From: Bordetella sp. H567
Lineage (GTDB): Bacteria > Pseudomonadota > Gammaproteobacteria > Burkholderiales > Burkholderiaceae_B
Length of the DNA: 64,000 nucleotides
Assembly: GCF_001704295.1 (NCBI RefSeq)
Contig: NZ_CP012334.1
Coordinates: 3,794,084 to 3,858,083, forward strand
Reading direction: 5' to 3'
The notes under the pieces are model-generated. The model did no database searches. It worked only from the letters and a program-made list of their open reading frames with translations, and was not told where the DNA came from. This document shows positions 57,186 to 64,000 of this stretch, piece by piece. The translations under genes and the position numbers were made by a program. Numbering within the stretch: position 1 is the stretch's first letter; each line of letters opens with the position of its first letter.

Positions 57186-58202
57186 ATGGAACCTGTCATC
57201 GACTACGTGGCCGGCCTCGACAATAAACCCCAAAACGCGATGGTCCTGCTGGTGGACGACCAGATCATGGTGGGCGAAGCCGTGCGCCGCGCGCTGGCCG
57301 GCGAACCGAACATCGATTTCCATTTCTGCCCGGACGCGCAGGAAGCGCTGAACGTCGCCACCCAGACGCGCCCTACCGTCATCCTGCAGGACCTGGTGCT
57401 GCCCGGCGTCGACGGCCTGACGCTGGTGCGTGCCTACCGGGCGAATCCCGCGACGCGTGACATCCCCATCATCGTGCTGTCTTCCAAGGAAGACGCGCAG
57501 GTCAAGAGCGCGGCCTTCAGCGCGGGCGCCAACGATTACCTGGTCAAGCTGCCGGACACCATCGAACTGGTGGCGCGCATCCGCTACCACTCGCGTTCCT
57601 ACCTGGCGATGCAGCAGCGCGACGAGGCTTACCAGGCCCTGCGGCAGAGCCAGCAGCAGCTGATGGAAATCAACCTGGAACTGCGCCGCCTGACGAATTC
57701 CGACGGCCTGACGGGCCTGTCCAACCGGCGCTATTTCGACAGCTACCTGAGCGCGGAATGGAAACGGGCGATGCGCGAGCAAACCGAGATCAGCATGCTG
57801 ATGATCGACGTCGACCACTTCAAGAGCTACAACGACGCCTATGGCCACATGGCGGGCGACGAGGTGCTGAAGAAGGTGGCGCACACCATCGCCAGCTGCT
57901 GCGACCGCTCCACGGACCTGTCGGCGCGCTTCGGCGGCGAGGAATTCACCGTGGTGCTGCCCGGCACGCCGCTGTCCGGCGCGCGCCAGGTGGCGGAGAA
58001 AATCCGCCGCTCCATCGAAGGCCTGCATATCCCGCACCGGGATTCGGTCACGTCGGAATGGCTGACCGTCAGCGTCGGCATCGCCACCCTGGTGCCCGAC
58101 CGGCCGGACCGCTACACGCAGATCATCGATGCGGCCGACCGCGGCCTGTACAACGCCAAGCGCCAGGGACGCAACCGCGTGATGGCCCGCTCGGACGCGT
58201 GA
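57186..58202 (+). CDS. wspR: Response regulator diguanylate cyclase WspR
   Basis: Output of the Wsp pathway: a receiver-GGDEF protein of 338 aa making c-di-GMP. The receiver has Asp69 in VILQDLVLPGVDG and conserved K121 region (DYLVKLPDT). A coiled stalk (EAYQALRQSQQQLMEINLEL) links to the GGDEF domain. The active-site loop is intact as GGEEF (250-254), and the inhibitory site RSTD (241-244) is kept, so product inhibition is expected. The length and both sites align with Pseudomonas WspR offset by one residue. Starts 16 nt after wspF with AAAGGA upstream; ends 1 nt from the convergent gntR gene. Confidence 0.96.
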   Translation: MEPVIDYVAGLDNKPQNAMVLLVDDQIMVGEAVRRALAGEPNIDFHFCPDAQEALNVATQTRPTVILQDLVLPGVDGLTLVRAYRANPATRDIPIIVLSSKEDAQVKSAAFSAGANDYLVKLPDTIELVARIRYHSRSYLAMQQRDEAYQALRQSQQQLMEINLELRRLTNSDGLTGLSNRRYFDSYLSAEWKRAMREQTEISMLMIDVDHFKSYNDAYGHMAGDEVLKKVAHTIASCCDRSTDLSARFGGEEFTVVLPGTPLSGARQVAEKIRRSIEGLHIPHRDSVTSEWLTVSVGIATLVPDRPDRYTQIIDAADRGLYNAKRQGRNRVMARSDA

Positions 58203-58203
58203 A

Positions 58204-58932
58204 TCAATCGTCCTCGGCACCGAACCAGTCGGGGCTGCGCGCCCGTATGGGTTCGAAGGACATCGTCAATTCCCGCAGGTGGTGGCCCATGGCGGCCTGC
58301 GCGGCCTGCGGGTCGCCGTCGCGCAGCGCCTGGAAGATCGCCTGGTGCTGGTCGATCAGCATCTCCAGCGGCGACACTTCGGCCAGGCTCAGGTAGCGCA
58401 CCCGGTCCATATTGGCCTTGATGTTCTCGATCGTCTGCCATACCGCGGGGCACTCCGCCGCCCCAGCGATCGCCTGGTGAAAGGCATCGTCCAGGTCCAG
58501 GAAGGCGGCGGTATCGTTGTCGCGCGCGGCCTGGCGCTGGCGCTCCAGCAATTCCTCCATGGCCCGCAACTGCAAGGCCGTGACGCGCTGCGCGGCGCGC
58601 CCGGCCACCGCGACCTCGACGGCTTCGCGAATGAAGCGGCCGTCTTCCACGCGCTTGGGCGAGATCTTCATCACGAAGGTGCCACGCTGCGGCCGCACCT
58701 GGACGAGGCCCGCCTCGCCCAGCTTGATGAAGGCTTCGCGCACCGGCTGGCGCGACACCCCGAGGCGCTCGGACAGGTCCTTTTCAGAGAGCGGCGATCC
58801 CGGCGGAAAGATGCCCTTGACGATGGCCTCGCGCAGCATGCGGTATATCCGCTGGTTCACCGGCCCATGCGTATCCGGGGGCAGCGGCAGCGCCGCCACC
58901 CCGCCGTCCGCTCTCTTGCGCGCCACCGCCAT
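58204..58932 (-). CDS. GntR-family (FadR subgroup) regulator of the hexuronate module
   Basis: A 242-aa regulator with a winged HTH (NQRIYRMLREAIVKGIFPPG, LSEKDLSERLGVSRQPVREA, LVQVRPQRGTFVMKIS) and a C-terminal all-helical FCD effector domain (DLDDAFHQAIAGAAE, DRVRYLSLAEVSPLEMLID, MGHHLRELTMSFEPI with metal His). It follows the transporter and manD on the same strand, so it probably senses a hexuronate or aldonate intermediate. ATG at 58932 is preceded by GAGGA. It converges on wspR with a 1-nt gap, leaving no space for a terminator. Confidence 0.9.
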   Translation of the reverse strand: MAVARKRADGGVAALPLPPDTHGPVNQRIYRMLREAIVKGIFPPGSPLSEKDLSERLGVSRQPVREAFIKLGEAGLVQVRPQRGTFVMKISPKRVEDGRFIREAVEVAVAGRAAQRVTALQLRAMEELLERQRQAARDNDTAAFLDLDDAFHQAIAGAAECPAVWQTIENIKANMDRVRYLSLAEVSPLEMLIDQHQAIFQALRDGDPQAAQAAMGHHLRELTMSFEPIRARSPDWFGAEDD

Positions 58933-59019
58933 GGGCTTGTCCTCGTTCGTCTTACGGCCAGGCCCGAGTATATCGCCGGGACGTGTCCGCGCCGGCACGG
59001 CGCCGGGGCAAGGCTGTCT

Positions 59020-59041
59020 AGGGCCTGTTAACAGGCTCTAA
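59020..59041. promoter_or_regulatory. 22-nt near-perfect palindrome between the transporter and gntR genes
   Basis: The core GCCTGTTAACAGGC (59023-59036) is a perfect 14-bp palindrome; flanks TAG(G/A)..(C/T)CTA extend it to 22 bp with one mismatched pair. It abuts the transporter stop codon and lies 91 nt upstream of the gntR ATG, so it could be a GntR operator for autoregulation. A partial copy (AGGGCCTGTTGACGCTA) lies at 31821-31837 next to another stop codon. Confidence 0.5.
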
Positions 59042-60387
59042 CGATGGCCCCAATCGTTCAGGTCGGTACCGCCGCGCCGTGCCGGCGCGGTCTCGGGCAG
59101 CAGGCGCAGCGCCAGCAGCGATGCGATACCCAGCGCCAGCATATAGGCCGCCAGCCCCCCATAATGGCCACCGCTGGCCTGGATGATTTTCACCGCGACC
59201 AGCCCCAGTATGCCGCTGCCGATCAGCGCTCCGATCTGCCAGATCAGCGCGATGCCGCTGCAGCGCACGCGGGTGGGGAACATTTCGGGGAACATGGAGG
59301 CCTGCGGCGCATAGCACAGCGCATGGCCCACCGACAGGACCAGGATCATGGCCAGGTGCGTCAACAGGCGATCGCCGCTGTTCAGCATCAGGAAGAACGG
59401 CACCACCATGACGATCTGCACCAGCGCGCCCGCCATGTAGACGGGACGGCGGCCGAAACGGTCGGACAGCAGGCCGGCGACGGGAATGGTGAACAGCTCC
59501 AGCCCCACGGCCAGCAGGATGCCTTGCAGCAGCCAGGCGTCGTTCAGGTGGTTAGCCTTGCCGTAGGCCAGCACGATGGTGCTGTACATCGCGAAGGCGC
59601 AGGCTTCCACCAGCTTGGCGAATACGCCCTTGGTGATGATGCCGGGATAGCTGCGCAGTACCTCGGCCACCGGCCGCGATTCCACCGCCTTGGTCTTGCG
59701 GATTTCGTCGAAGACCGGCGATTCGTCGATCCGCAGCCGCACGTACAGGCCGATGATCACCAGCACCAGGCTCAACAGGAAGGGAATGCGCCAGCCCCAG
59801 TCCAGCAACTGCGATTCGCTGAGCGTGGACGTCAGCAGCGCGAACAGGCCGGCCGGGATCAGGAAGCCCGCGGGGGCGCCCAGTTGCACCCAGCTGGCGT
59901 AGAAGCCGCGGCGCGCGCGCGGCGCGTACTCCGCGGTCATGAGCACCGCGCCCGCCTGTTCACCCCCCACCCCGAAGCCCTGCAGGATGCGGATCAATAC
60001 CAGCGCCAGCGGCGCCCAGAAGCCGATGCGCGCATAGGTCGGCATCAGGCCGATGACGAAAGTGCCCAGGCCCACGATCAGGATGGTCACCACCAGGGCC
60101 TTCTTGCGGCCCAGCTTGTCGCCGAAGTGGCCGAACACGATGCCGCCGATGGGCCGTGCCAGGAAGCCGACCGCGTAGGTGGCGAATGCCGCCACGGTGC
60201 CGACCATGGGATCGGAGCTGGGAAAGAACAGCTTGCCGAAGAACAGCACGGCCGCGGTGGCATAGACGAAGAAATCGTAGTATTCGGCGGCGGTGCCGAT
60301 GGTCGAGGCCACGGCGGCCCGCCGCAGCATGCCTTCGGGGCGCTCGCCTTGGCCCACGGCGCGGGCTTCGCTGGTAAGGGTGCTCAT
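59038..60387 (-). CDS. MFS transporter, metabolite:H+ symporter type
   Basis: Inner-membrane proton symporter of the MHS/sugar-acid branch of MFS, 449 aa and 12 predicted helices. Signature blocks are STIGTAAEYYDFFVYATAAV, GGIVFGHFGDKLGRKKALVV (the MFS A motif), VLIRILQGFGVGGEQAGAVL and GLLSDRFGRRPVYMAG. The family imports organic acids such as shikimate, alpha-ketoglutarate or hexuronates. Given the adjacent manD and divergent fructuronate reductase, a hexuronate or aldonate is the probable cargo. It lies 97 nt after manD. Confidence 0.9.
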   Translation of the reverse strand: MSTLTSEARAVGQGERPEGMLRRAAVASTIGTAAEYYDFFVYATAAVLFFGKLFFPSSDPMVGTVAAFATYAVGFLARPIGGIVFGHFGDKLGRKKALVVTILIVGLGTFVIGLMPTYARIGFWAPLALVLIRILQGFGVGGEQAGAVLMTAEYAPRARRGFYASWVQLGAPAGFLIPAGLFALLTSTLSESQLLDWGWRIPFLLSLVLVIIGLYVRLRIDESPVFDEIRKTKAVESRPVAEVLRSYPGIITKGVFAKLVEACAFAMYSTIVLAYGKANHLNDAWLLQGILLAVGLELFTIPVAGLLSDRFGRRPVYMAGALVQIVMVVPFFLMLNSGDRLLTHLAMILVLSVGHALCYAPQASMFPEMFPTRVRCSGIALIWQIGALIGSGILGLVAVKIIQASGGHYGGLAAYMLALGIASLLALRLLPETAPARRGGTDLNDWGHR

Positions 60388-60484
60388 GTCTGCTCCACTT
60401 CCTTCTGTTTTTCACGTGCGGCCGCGCCGGCGGCCGCATCGGGCTATGCGCCGGCCGCGCCTGACGATCCAGGCGCGCGCCGGT

Positions 60485-61693
60485 CTACCAATTCCACAAG
60501 GTGCCGTCGTCCAGGCGGGCCACCGGCAGATAGGCCGGGTCGTACGGGTACCTGGCGGCAAGCTTCTCGTCGATGTCCACGCCCAATCCGGGGGCGTCGC
60601 CGGGATGCATGCCGCCCTTGCTGAATTCCCAGGCATGGGGGAACACATCCAGCGCCTCCGGCGGGTAGCCCATGTACTCCTGCACGCCGAAGTTGGGCAC
60701 CCACAGGTCGAAATGCAGCGCGGCGCCCATGCAGACCGGAGACAGGTCGGACGGGCCGTGGCAGCCCGTGCGGACCTGGTACAACGCGGCGAAATCGGCG
60801 ATGCGGCGCAGGTGGGTGATGCCGCCCGCGTGGGTCAGCGTCGCGCGGATGTAATCGATGAGCTGTTCTTCGATCAGCTGCTTGCAGTCCCAGATACTGT
60901 TGAACACCTCGCCGACCGCGATGGGCGTGACGGTATGCCGGCGAATCAGGCGGAAGGCCTCCTGGTTCTCGGCCGGCGTGGGGTCTTCCATCCAGAACAG
61001 GCGATAGGGTTCCACCGATTTCCCCAGCCGGGCGGCCTCGATCGGCGTCAGGCGGTGGTGCACATCGTGCAGCAGGTGGGTATCGAAGCCGAAACGGTCG
61101 CGCACCGCCTCGAACAGCCGGGGAATGAAATCCAGGTATTTTTCGCTGGACCAGGACTGTTCCTCGGGCCAGCCCTTGGTGGCGGGCTCGTAGGCGCCGC
61201 CGTGCTTGGTGACCCCGTAGACGGATTTCATGCCCGGCACGCCGCACTGGATCCGTATGGCCTGGTAGCCCTGGTCCACGTGCTCGGCGTACTTGTCCAG
61301 CGCTTCTTCCAGATCGCGGCCGGTCGCATGGCCGTACACCATCACGCGCTCGCGCGATGCCCCGCCCAGCAGCTGGTACAGGGGCATGCCGGCCATCTTC
61401 GCCTTGATATCCCATAGCGCCATATCGACCGCGGCAATCGCCGACATGGTGACCGGCCCGCGGCGCCAGTAGGCGCCCTTGTACAGGTATTGCCAGGTAT
61501 CTTCGATATTGCGCGGATCGCGACCGATCAACACAGGGCAGACGTGGTCCTTCAGGTAGGACGCCACGGCAAGCTCGCGGCCGTTCAGCGTGGCGTCGCC
61601 CACGCCATGCACGCCCTGGTCCGTGACCAGCTTCAAGGTGACGAAGTTGCGGCCGGGACAGGTGACGATGACCTCGGCATGGGTAATTTTCAT
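60485..61693 (-). CDS. manD: D-mannonate dehydratase, enolase-superfamily (ManD) type
   Basis: Converts D-mannonate to 2-keto-3-deoxygluconate. The 402 aa start [20 protein letters not shown] and match the RspA/ManD group across the full length: [97 protein letters not shown] (metal Glu), [38 protein letters not shown] and [20 protein letters not shown]. This is the enolase-type enzyme, not UxuA. It is divergent from the fructuronate reductase gene with a 48-nt gap. Confidence 0.93.
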   Translation of the reverse strand: MKITHAEVIVTCPGRNFVTLKLVTDQGVHGVGDATLNGRELAVASYLKDHVCPVLIGRDPRNIEDTWQYLYKGAYWRRGPVTMSAIAAVDMALWDIKAKMAGMPLYQLLGGASRERVMVYGHATGRDLEEALDKYAEHVDQGYQAIRIQCGVPGMKSVYGVTKHGGAYEPATKGWPEEQSWSSEKYLDFIPRLFEAVRDRFGFDTHLLHDVHHRLTPIEAARLGKSVEPYRLFWMEDPTPAENQEAFRLIRRHTVTPIAVGEVFNSIWDCKQLIEEQLIDYIRATLTHAGGITHLRRIADFAALYQVRTGCHGPSDLSPVCMGAALHFDLWVPNFGVQEYMGYPPEALDVFPHAWEFSKGGMHPGDAPGLGVDIDEKLAARYPYDPAYLPVARLDDGTLWNW

Positions 61694-61741
61694 GGCGGTT
61701 CCGGCTTGATCGACTTGACCTTGGATACTACCATACCAGAT

Positions 61742-63220
61742 ATGAAACTCGACATGAACGCCGCCCTTCCCCGTCTGGCACCGGACCGCCTGCCCAGCCT
61801 GGGCGCCTACCTGCCTGCCCTGCCCTGGACGCAGCCGCGCGTGGGCATCGTCCACCTGGGCCTGGGCAATTTCCATCGTGCACACCAGGCGATGTACACC
61901 GAGGACGCCATGCTGGCCGCCGGCGGCGACTGGGGCATCTGCGGCGTATCCCTGCGCCGGCCCGATACGCGCGACGCGCTGGCGCCGCAGGACTGCCTGT
62001 ACAGCGTGCTGGTGCGCGACGCGAGCGGCCAGCGGGTGCGCGTCGTGCGCGCGCTGCGGCGTATCCTGGTGGCAACGGAAGACACGGACGCGGTGCTGGC
62101 CGCCTTGCGCGATCCCGGCGTGCGTATCGTGACGCTGACGGTGACGGAAAAAGGCTATTGCCTGGATCCCCGGACGGGCGGACTGGACCTGGGCCATCCC
62201 CTGATCGTCCATGACCTGGCGGACCCGGCGCATCCGCAAAGCGTGCCGGGCTACCTGGCGGCGGCCCTGCGGGCGCGGCGCGAGCACCCCTTCACGGTAC
62301 TGTCCTGCGACAACCTGGCGCACAACGGCGCGGCCCTGCGCCGCGTGGTGGTCGACTACGCACGGGTGCTGGACCCGGAGCTGGCGGACTGGATCGCGCG
62401 CGCCGTGGCCTTCCCCTCGACCATGGTGGACCGCATCGTGCCCGCCACGACGGATGCCGACCGCCAGGCGGCCGCCGAGGCGCTGGGCTGCGTCGACGCC
62501 TGGCCCGTACCGGCGGAAAGCTTCCGGCAATGGGTCATCGAAGACCGCTTCCCCGCCGGACGTCCGGCCTGGGAACAGGCCGGCGCGCTACTGGTGGACG
62601 ATGTCACGCCCTACGAGACGGCGAAGCTGCGCATGCTGAACGGCATCCATTCCACCTTGGCCTACCTGGCGCTGCTGGCCGACATCGAGACGGTCGACCA
62701 CGCCGCCGGCCAGCCCGACCTGCGGGCGCTGCTGCATCGGATGATGACGGACGACATCGCGCCGACCCTGACGGTGCCCCCCAGTTTCGACAGGGCCCGC
62801 TATCGAGACGAGCTGCTGGCGCGTTTCGCCAACCCGGCGCTGAAGCACCGCTGCATCCAGATCGCCATGGACGGCAGCCAGAAGCTGCCCCCGCGCCTGT
62901 TGGGCACGATCTCGGATCGCCTGCGCGACGGCCAGGCGGTGGACCGGCTGGCGCTGGGCATCGCGGCCTGGATGCGCTTCCTGTCGGGCCGGTCGGAAGG
63001 CGGCGCGGCGCTGGAGCTCAACGACCCGATGGCGGCGCGCCTGCGCGCGCTGGCCGCGCCCGGCGCGCACGATCCGGTCGCGGGCTTGCTCGGGCTGCAC
63101 GAGATTTTCCCGCCGACATTGGCCGAGGACGTCCGCTTCGCGGGCGCGGTGCGGCGTGCGTACGATGCGCTGGGGCGCCAGGGCGCGCTGGCCACGGCGC
63201 GCCGCTACGCGGCGTTGTAG
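61742..63220 (+). CDS. Fructuronate reductase / mannitol dehydrogenase family
   Basis: NAD-dependent polyol/hexuronate dehydrogenase of 492 aa (UxuB/MtlD family). Blocks: [20 protein letters not shown] (dinucleotide motif), [74 protein letters not shown] (catalytic Lys region, KLRxLNxxH) and [20 protein letters not shown]. With the divergent ManD it forms the fructuronate-mannonate-KDG step pair, so D-fructuronate reductase is the likely role; mannitol 2-dehydrogenase is the alternative. ATG at 61742 gives family length. Confidence 0.88.
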   Translation: MKLDMNAALPRLAPDRLPSLGAYLPALPWTQPRVGIVHLGLGNFHRAHQAMYTEDAMLAAGGDWGICGVSLRRPDTRDALAPQDCLYSVLVRDASGQRVRVVRALRRILVATEDTDAVLAALRDPGVRIVTLTVTEKGYCLDPRTGGLDLGHPLIVHDLADPAHPQSVPGYLAAALRARREHPFTVLSCDNLAHNGAALRRVVVDYARVLDPELADWIARAVAFPSTMVDRIVPATTDADRQAAAEALGCVDAWPVPAESFRQWVIEDRFPAGRPAWEQAGALLVDDVTPYETAKLRMLNGIHSTLAYLALLADIETVDHAAGQPDLRALLHRMMTDDIAPTLTVPPSFDRARYRDELLARFANPALKHRCIQIAMDGSQKLPPRLLGTISDRLRDGQAVDRLALGIAAWMRFLSGRSEGGAALELNDPMAARLRALAAPGAHDPVAGLLGLHEIFPPTLAEDVRFAGAVRRAYDALGRQGALATARRYAAL

Positions 63221-63229
63221 CGGATGCGG

Positions 63230-63718
63230 CTATAAAAAGCGGTCCAGCAGCTTGCGGCTGTGCTTGTCCAGCGCGCGCATGTCGCCGACCAGGTAATGGA
63301 TGCCGTGGCTGTCGGCGATCAACAGCGCCTGGCCACCGAGCCGCCGGATATCTTCCTCGCCACGCAGCACGAAGGACGTCGCGCCACGATCGGTCTGGAC
63401 ATTCCAGGTGCAGGGCGTCGCATAGCCGGACACGGCAACGATGCGCTGGATGCGTGGCATGAATTCGCGCGCGCTCAGCGCTTCCTGCACCAGCGTGCGC
63501 ATGGACGGCGGCAGGTCGTCCACCCGGTCGATCCAGGCCACCTCGTGGCCGGACGGGTCCACCAGGGAACAGCCGCCGTCCGGCGCCGATATCGGAAAGG
63601 CACGCACCGGCACGACGCCGTCGACGCTCGCGCCGTCCGGCCCCAGGTACACCAGCCTGCCGTGGGCGTTGCGCTGCAGGGCGAAATCAGGTTTCGGCGA
63701 CGAGGTCGTCATCGTCAT
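63230..63718 (-). CDS. DUF1854-domain protein
   Basis: A 162-residue DUF1854 protein: [80 protein letters not shown] and [20 protein letters not shown]. In related betaproteobacteria this domain accompanies an ABC exporter and has been associated with cyanophycin-metabolism loci; biochemical function is unknown. Its start overlaps the end of the ABC-transporter gene by 32 nt, indicating strict co-expression. Confidence 0.85.
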   Translation of the reverse strand: MTMTTSSPKPDFALQRNAHGRLVYLGPDGASVDGVVPVRAFPISAPDGGCSLVDPSGHEVAWIDRVDDLPPSMRTLVQEALSAREFMPRIQRIVAVSGYATPCTWNVQTDRGATSFVLRGEEDIRRLGGQALLIADSHGIHYLVGDMRALDKHSRKLLDRFL

Positions 63719-64000
63719 CCTCCTCGCTGGAACGTGCTTCCGCGTCGGCCTCGGCCTGCCGGGCCTGCGCCTGGTAAAGCGCGTGATACGCGCCGCCCGC
63801 CGCCATCAGCTGCTCGTGATTGCCTTGCTCGACGATGCGGCCGCGATCCAGGACCACCAGCCGGTCCGCCTTGCGCAGCGTGCTTAGCCGGTGCGCGATG
63901 GCGATGGTCGTGCGGCCGCGCACCAGATTGTCCAGGGCTTTCTGGATTTCCTTTTCGGTGGCGGTATCCACCGACGAGGTGGCCTCGTCCAGGATCAGGA
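63687..64000 (-). CDS. ABC transporter ATP-binding/permease protein (3' part; 5' end beyond window)
   Basis: Only the C-terminal 103 or so residues lie in the window. They begin within the Walker B/D-loop ([20 protein letters not shown]) and continue with [20 protein letters not shown] (H-loop) and [20 protein letters not shown]. An acidic tail, [17 protein letters not shown], ends the protein. The HRLST and D-loop features indicate an ABC-exporter fusion of the MsbA type. It is upstream of and overlaps the DUF1854 gene, a recurrent pair. Confidence 0.9.
   Translation of the reverse strand, partial: LILDEATSSVDTATEKEIQKALDNLVRGRTTIAIAHRLSTLRKADRLVVLDRGRIVEQGNHEQLMAAGGAYHALYQAQARQAEADAEARSSEEDDDDDLVAET

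Overview
The window is high-GC, densely packed chromosomal DNA from a betaproteobacterium of the Alcaligenaceae, most like Bordetella or Achromobacter. This rests on the gene order gyrA-serC-pheA-hisC-tyrA-aroA-cmk-rpsA-ihfB-lapA-lapB-hldE-hldD-cysM, two orphan Bug/TctC-type solute-binding proteins, an OmpA with a short N-terminal domain, and a tmRNA. I saw no insertion sequence, prophage, CRISPR array or tRNA. The species call is inference.

Layout. 1-9.2 kb (mostly minus strand): the 5' part of a sulfate-binding protein gene, a 1-Cys peroxiredoxin, an acyl-CoA dehydrogenase downstream of etfBA, a histone-deacetylase-family amidohydrolase divergent from the lytic transglycosylase mltB, cysM, and a ComEA-like helix-hairpin-helix protein. 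9.4-24.5 kb (all minus): a 15-kb housekeeping series running from gyrA through serine, aromatic and nucleotide metabolism genes to ribosomal protein S1, IHF-beta, LapA/LapB and heptose synthesis (hldE, hldD), with many 1-8 nt overlaps. 25-27.9 kb (plus): ompA, ubiG, gph and ssrA.

28-41 kb is an accessory metabolic zone. It holds a two-subunit Rieske ring-hydroxylating dioxygenase operon (with a Bug protein, a sulfurtransferase, a NIPSNAP protein and an enol-lactonase-like hydrolase) facing a LysR regulator. It also holds a persulfide dioxygenase, speG, an AraC/SDR divergent pair, aqpZ, a TTG-started DAHP synthase and a DinB-like protein.

41.5-47.5 kb is a plus-strand cluster that best fits sulfolactate catabolism: suyA, suyB, a Bug binding protein, a D-2-hydroxyacid dehydrogenase (slcC-like), an Ldh2-family dehydrogenase (comC-like) and a beta-hydroxyacid dehydrogenase with a YihU-like active-site arginine. 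A good sigma70 promoter and a 12-bp perfect palindrome precede it. The proposed logic is that the two dehydrogenases interconvert (S)- and (R)-sulfolactate through sulfopyruvate, and SuyAB cleaves the (R) form to pyruvate and sulfite.

49.7-58.2 kb is a complete, translationally coupled wspABCDEFR operon, a chemotaxis-like surface-sensing pathway ending in the diguanylate cyclase WspR. Its WspF receiver has Glu where the phosphoacceptor Asp is expected. 58.2-63.2 kb is a hexuronate module: a GntR regulator, an MHS-family transporter and D-mannonate dehydratase on the minus strand, divergent from a fructuronate reductase-like enzyme. The window closes with a DUF1854 protein and the 3' end of an ABC exporter gene.

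The observations I rate highest are the sulfolactate-type cluster, the WspF Asp-to-Glu change, a 15-residue tmRNA tag ending in ALRAA instead of ALAA, and Gln at the quinolone-critical position 83 of GyrA.
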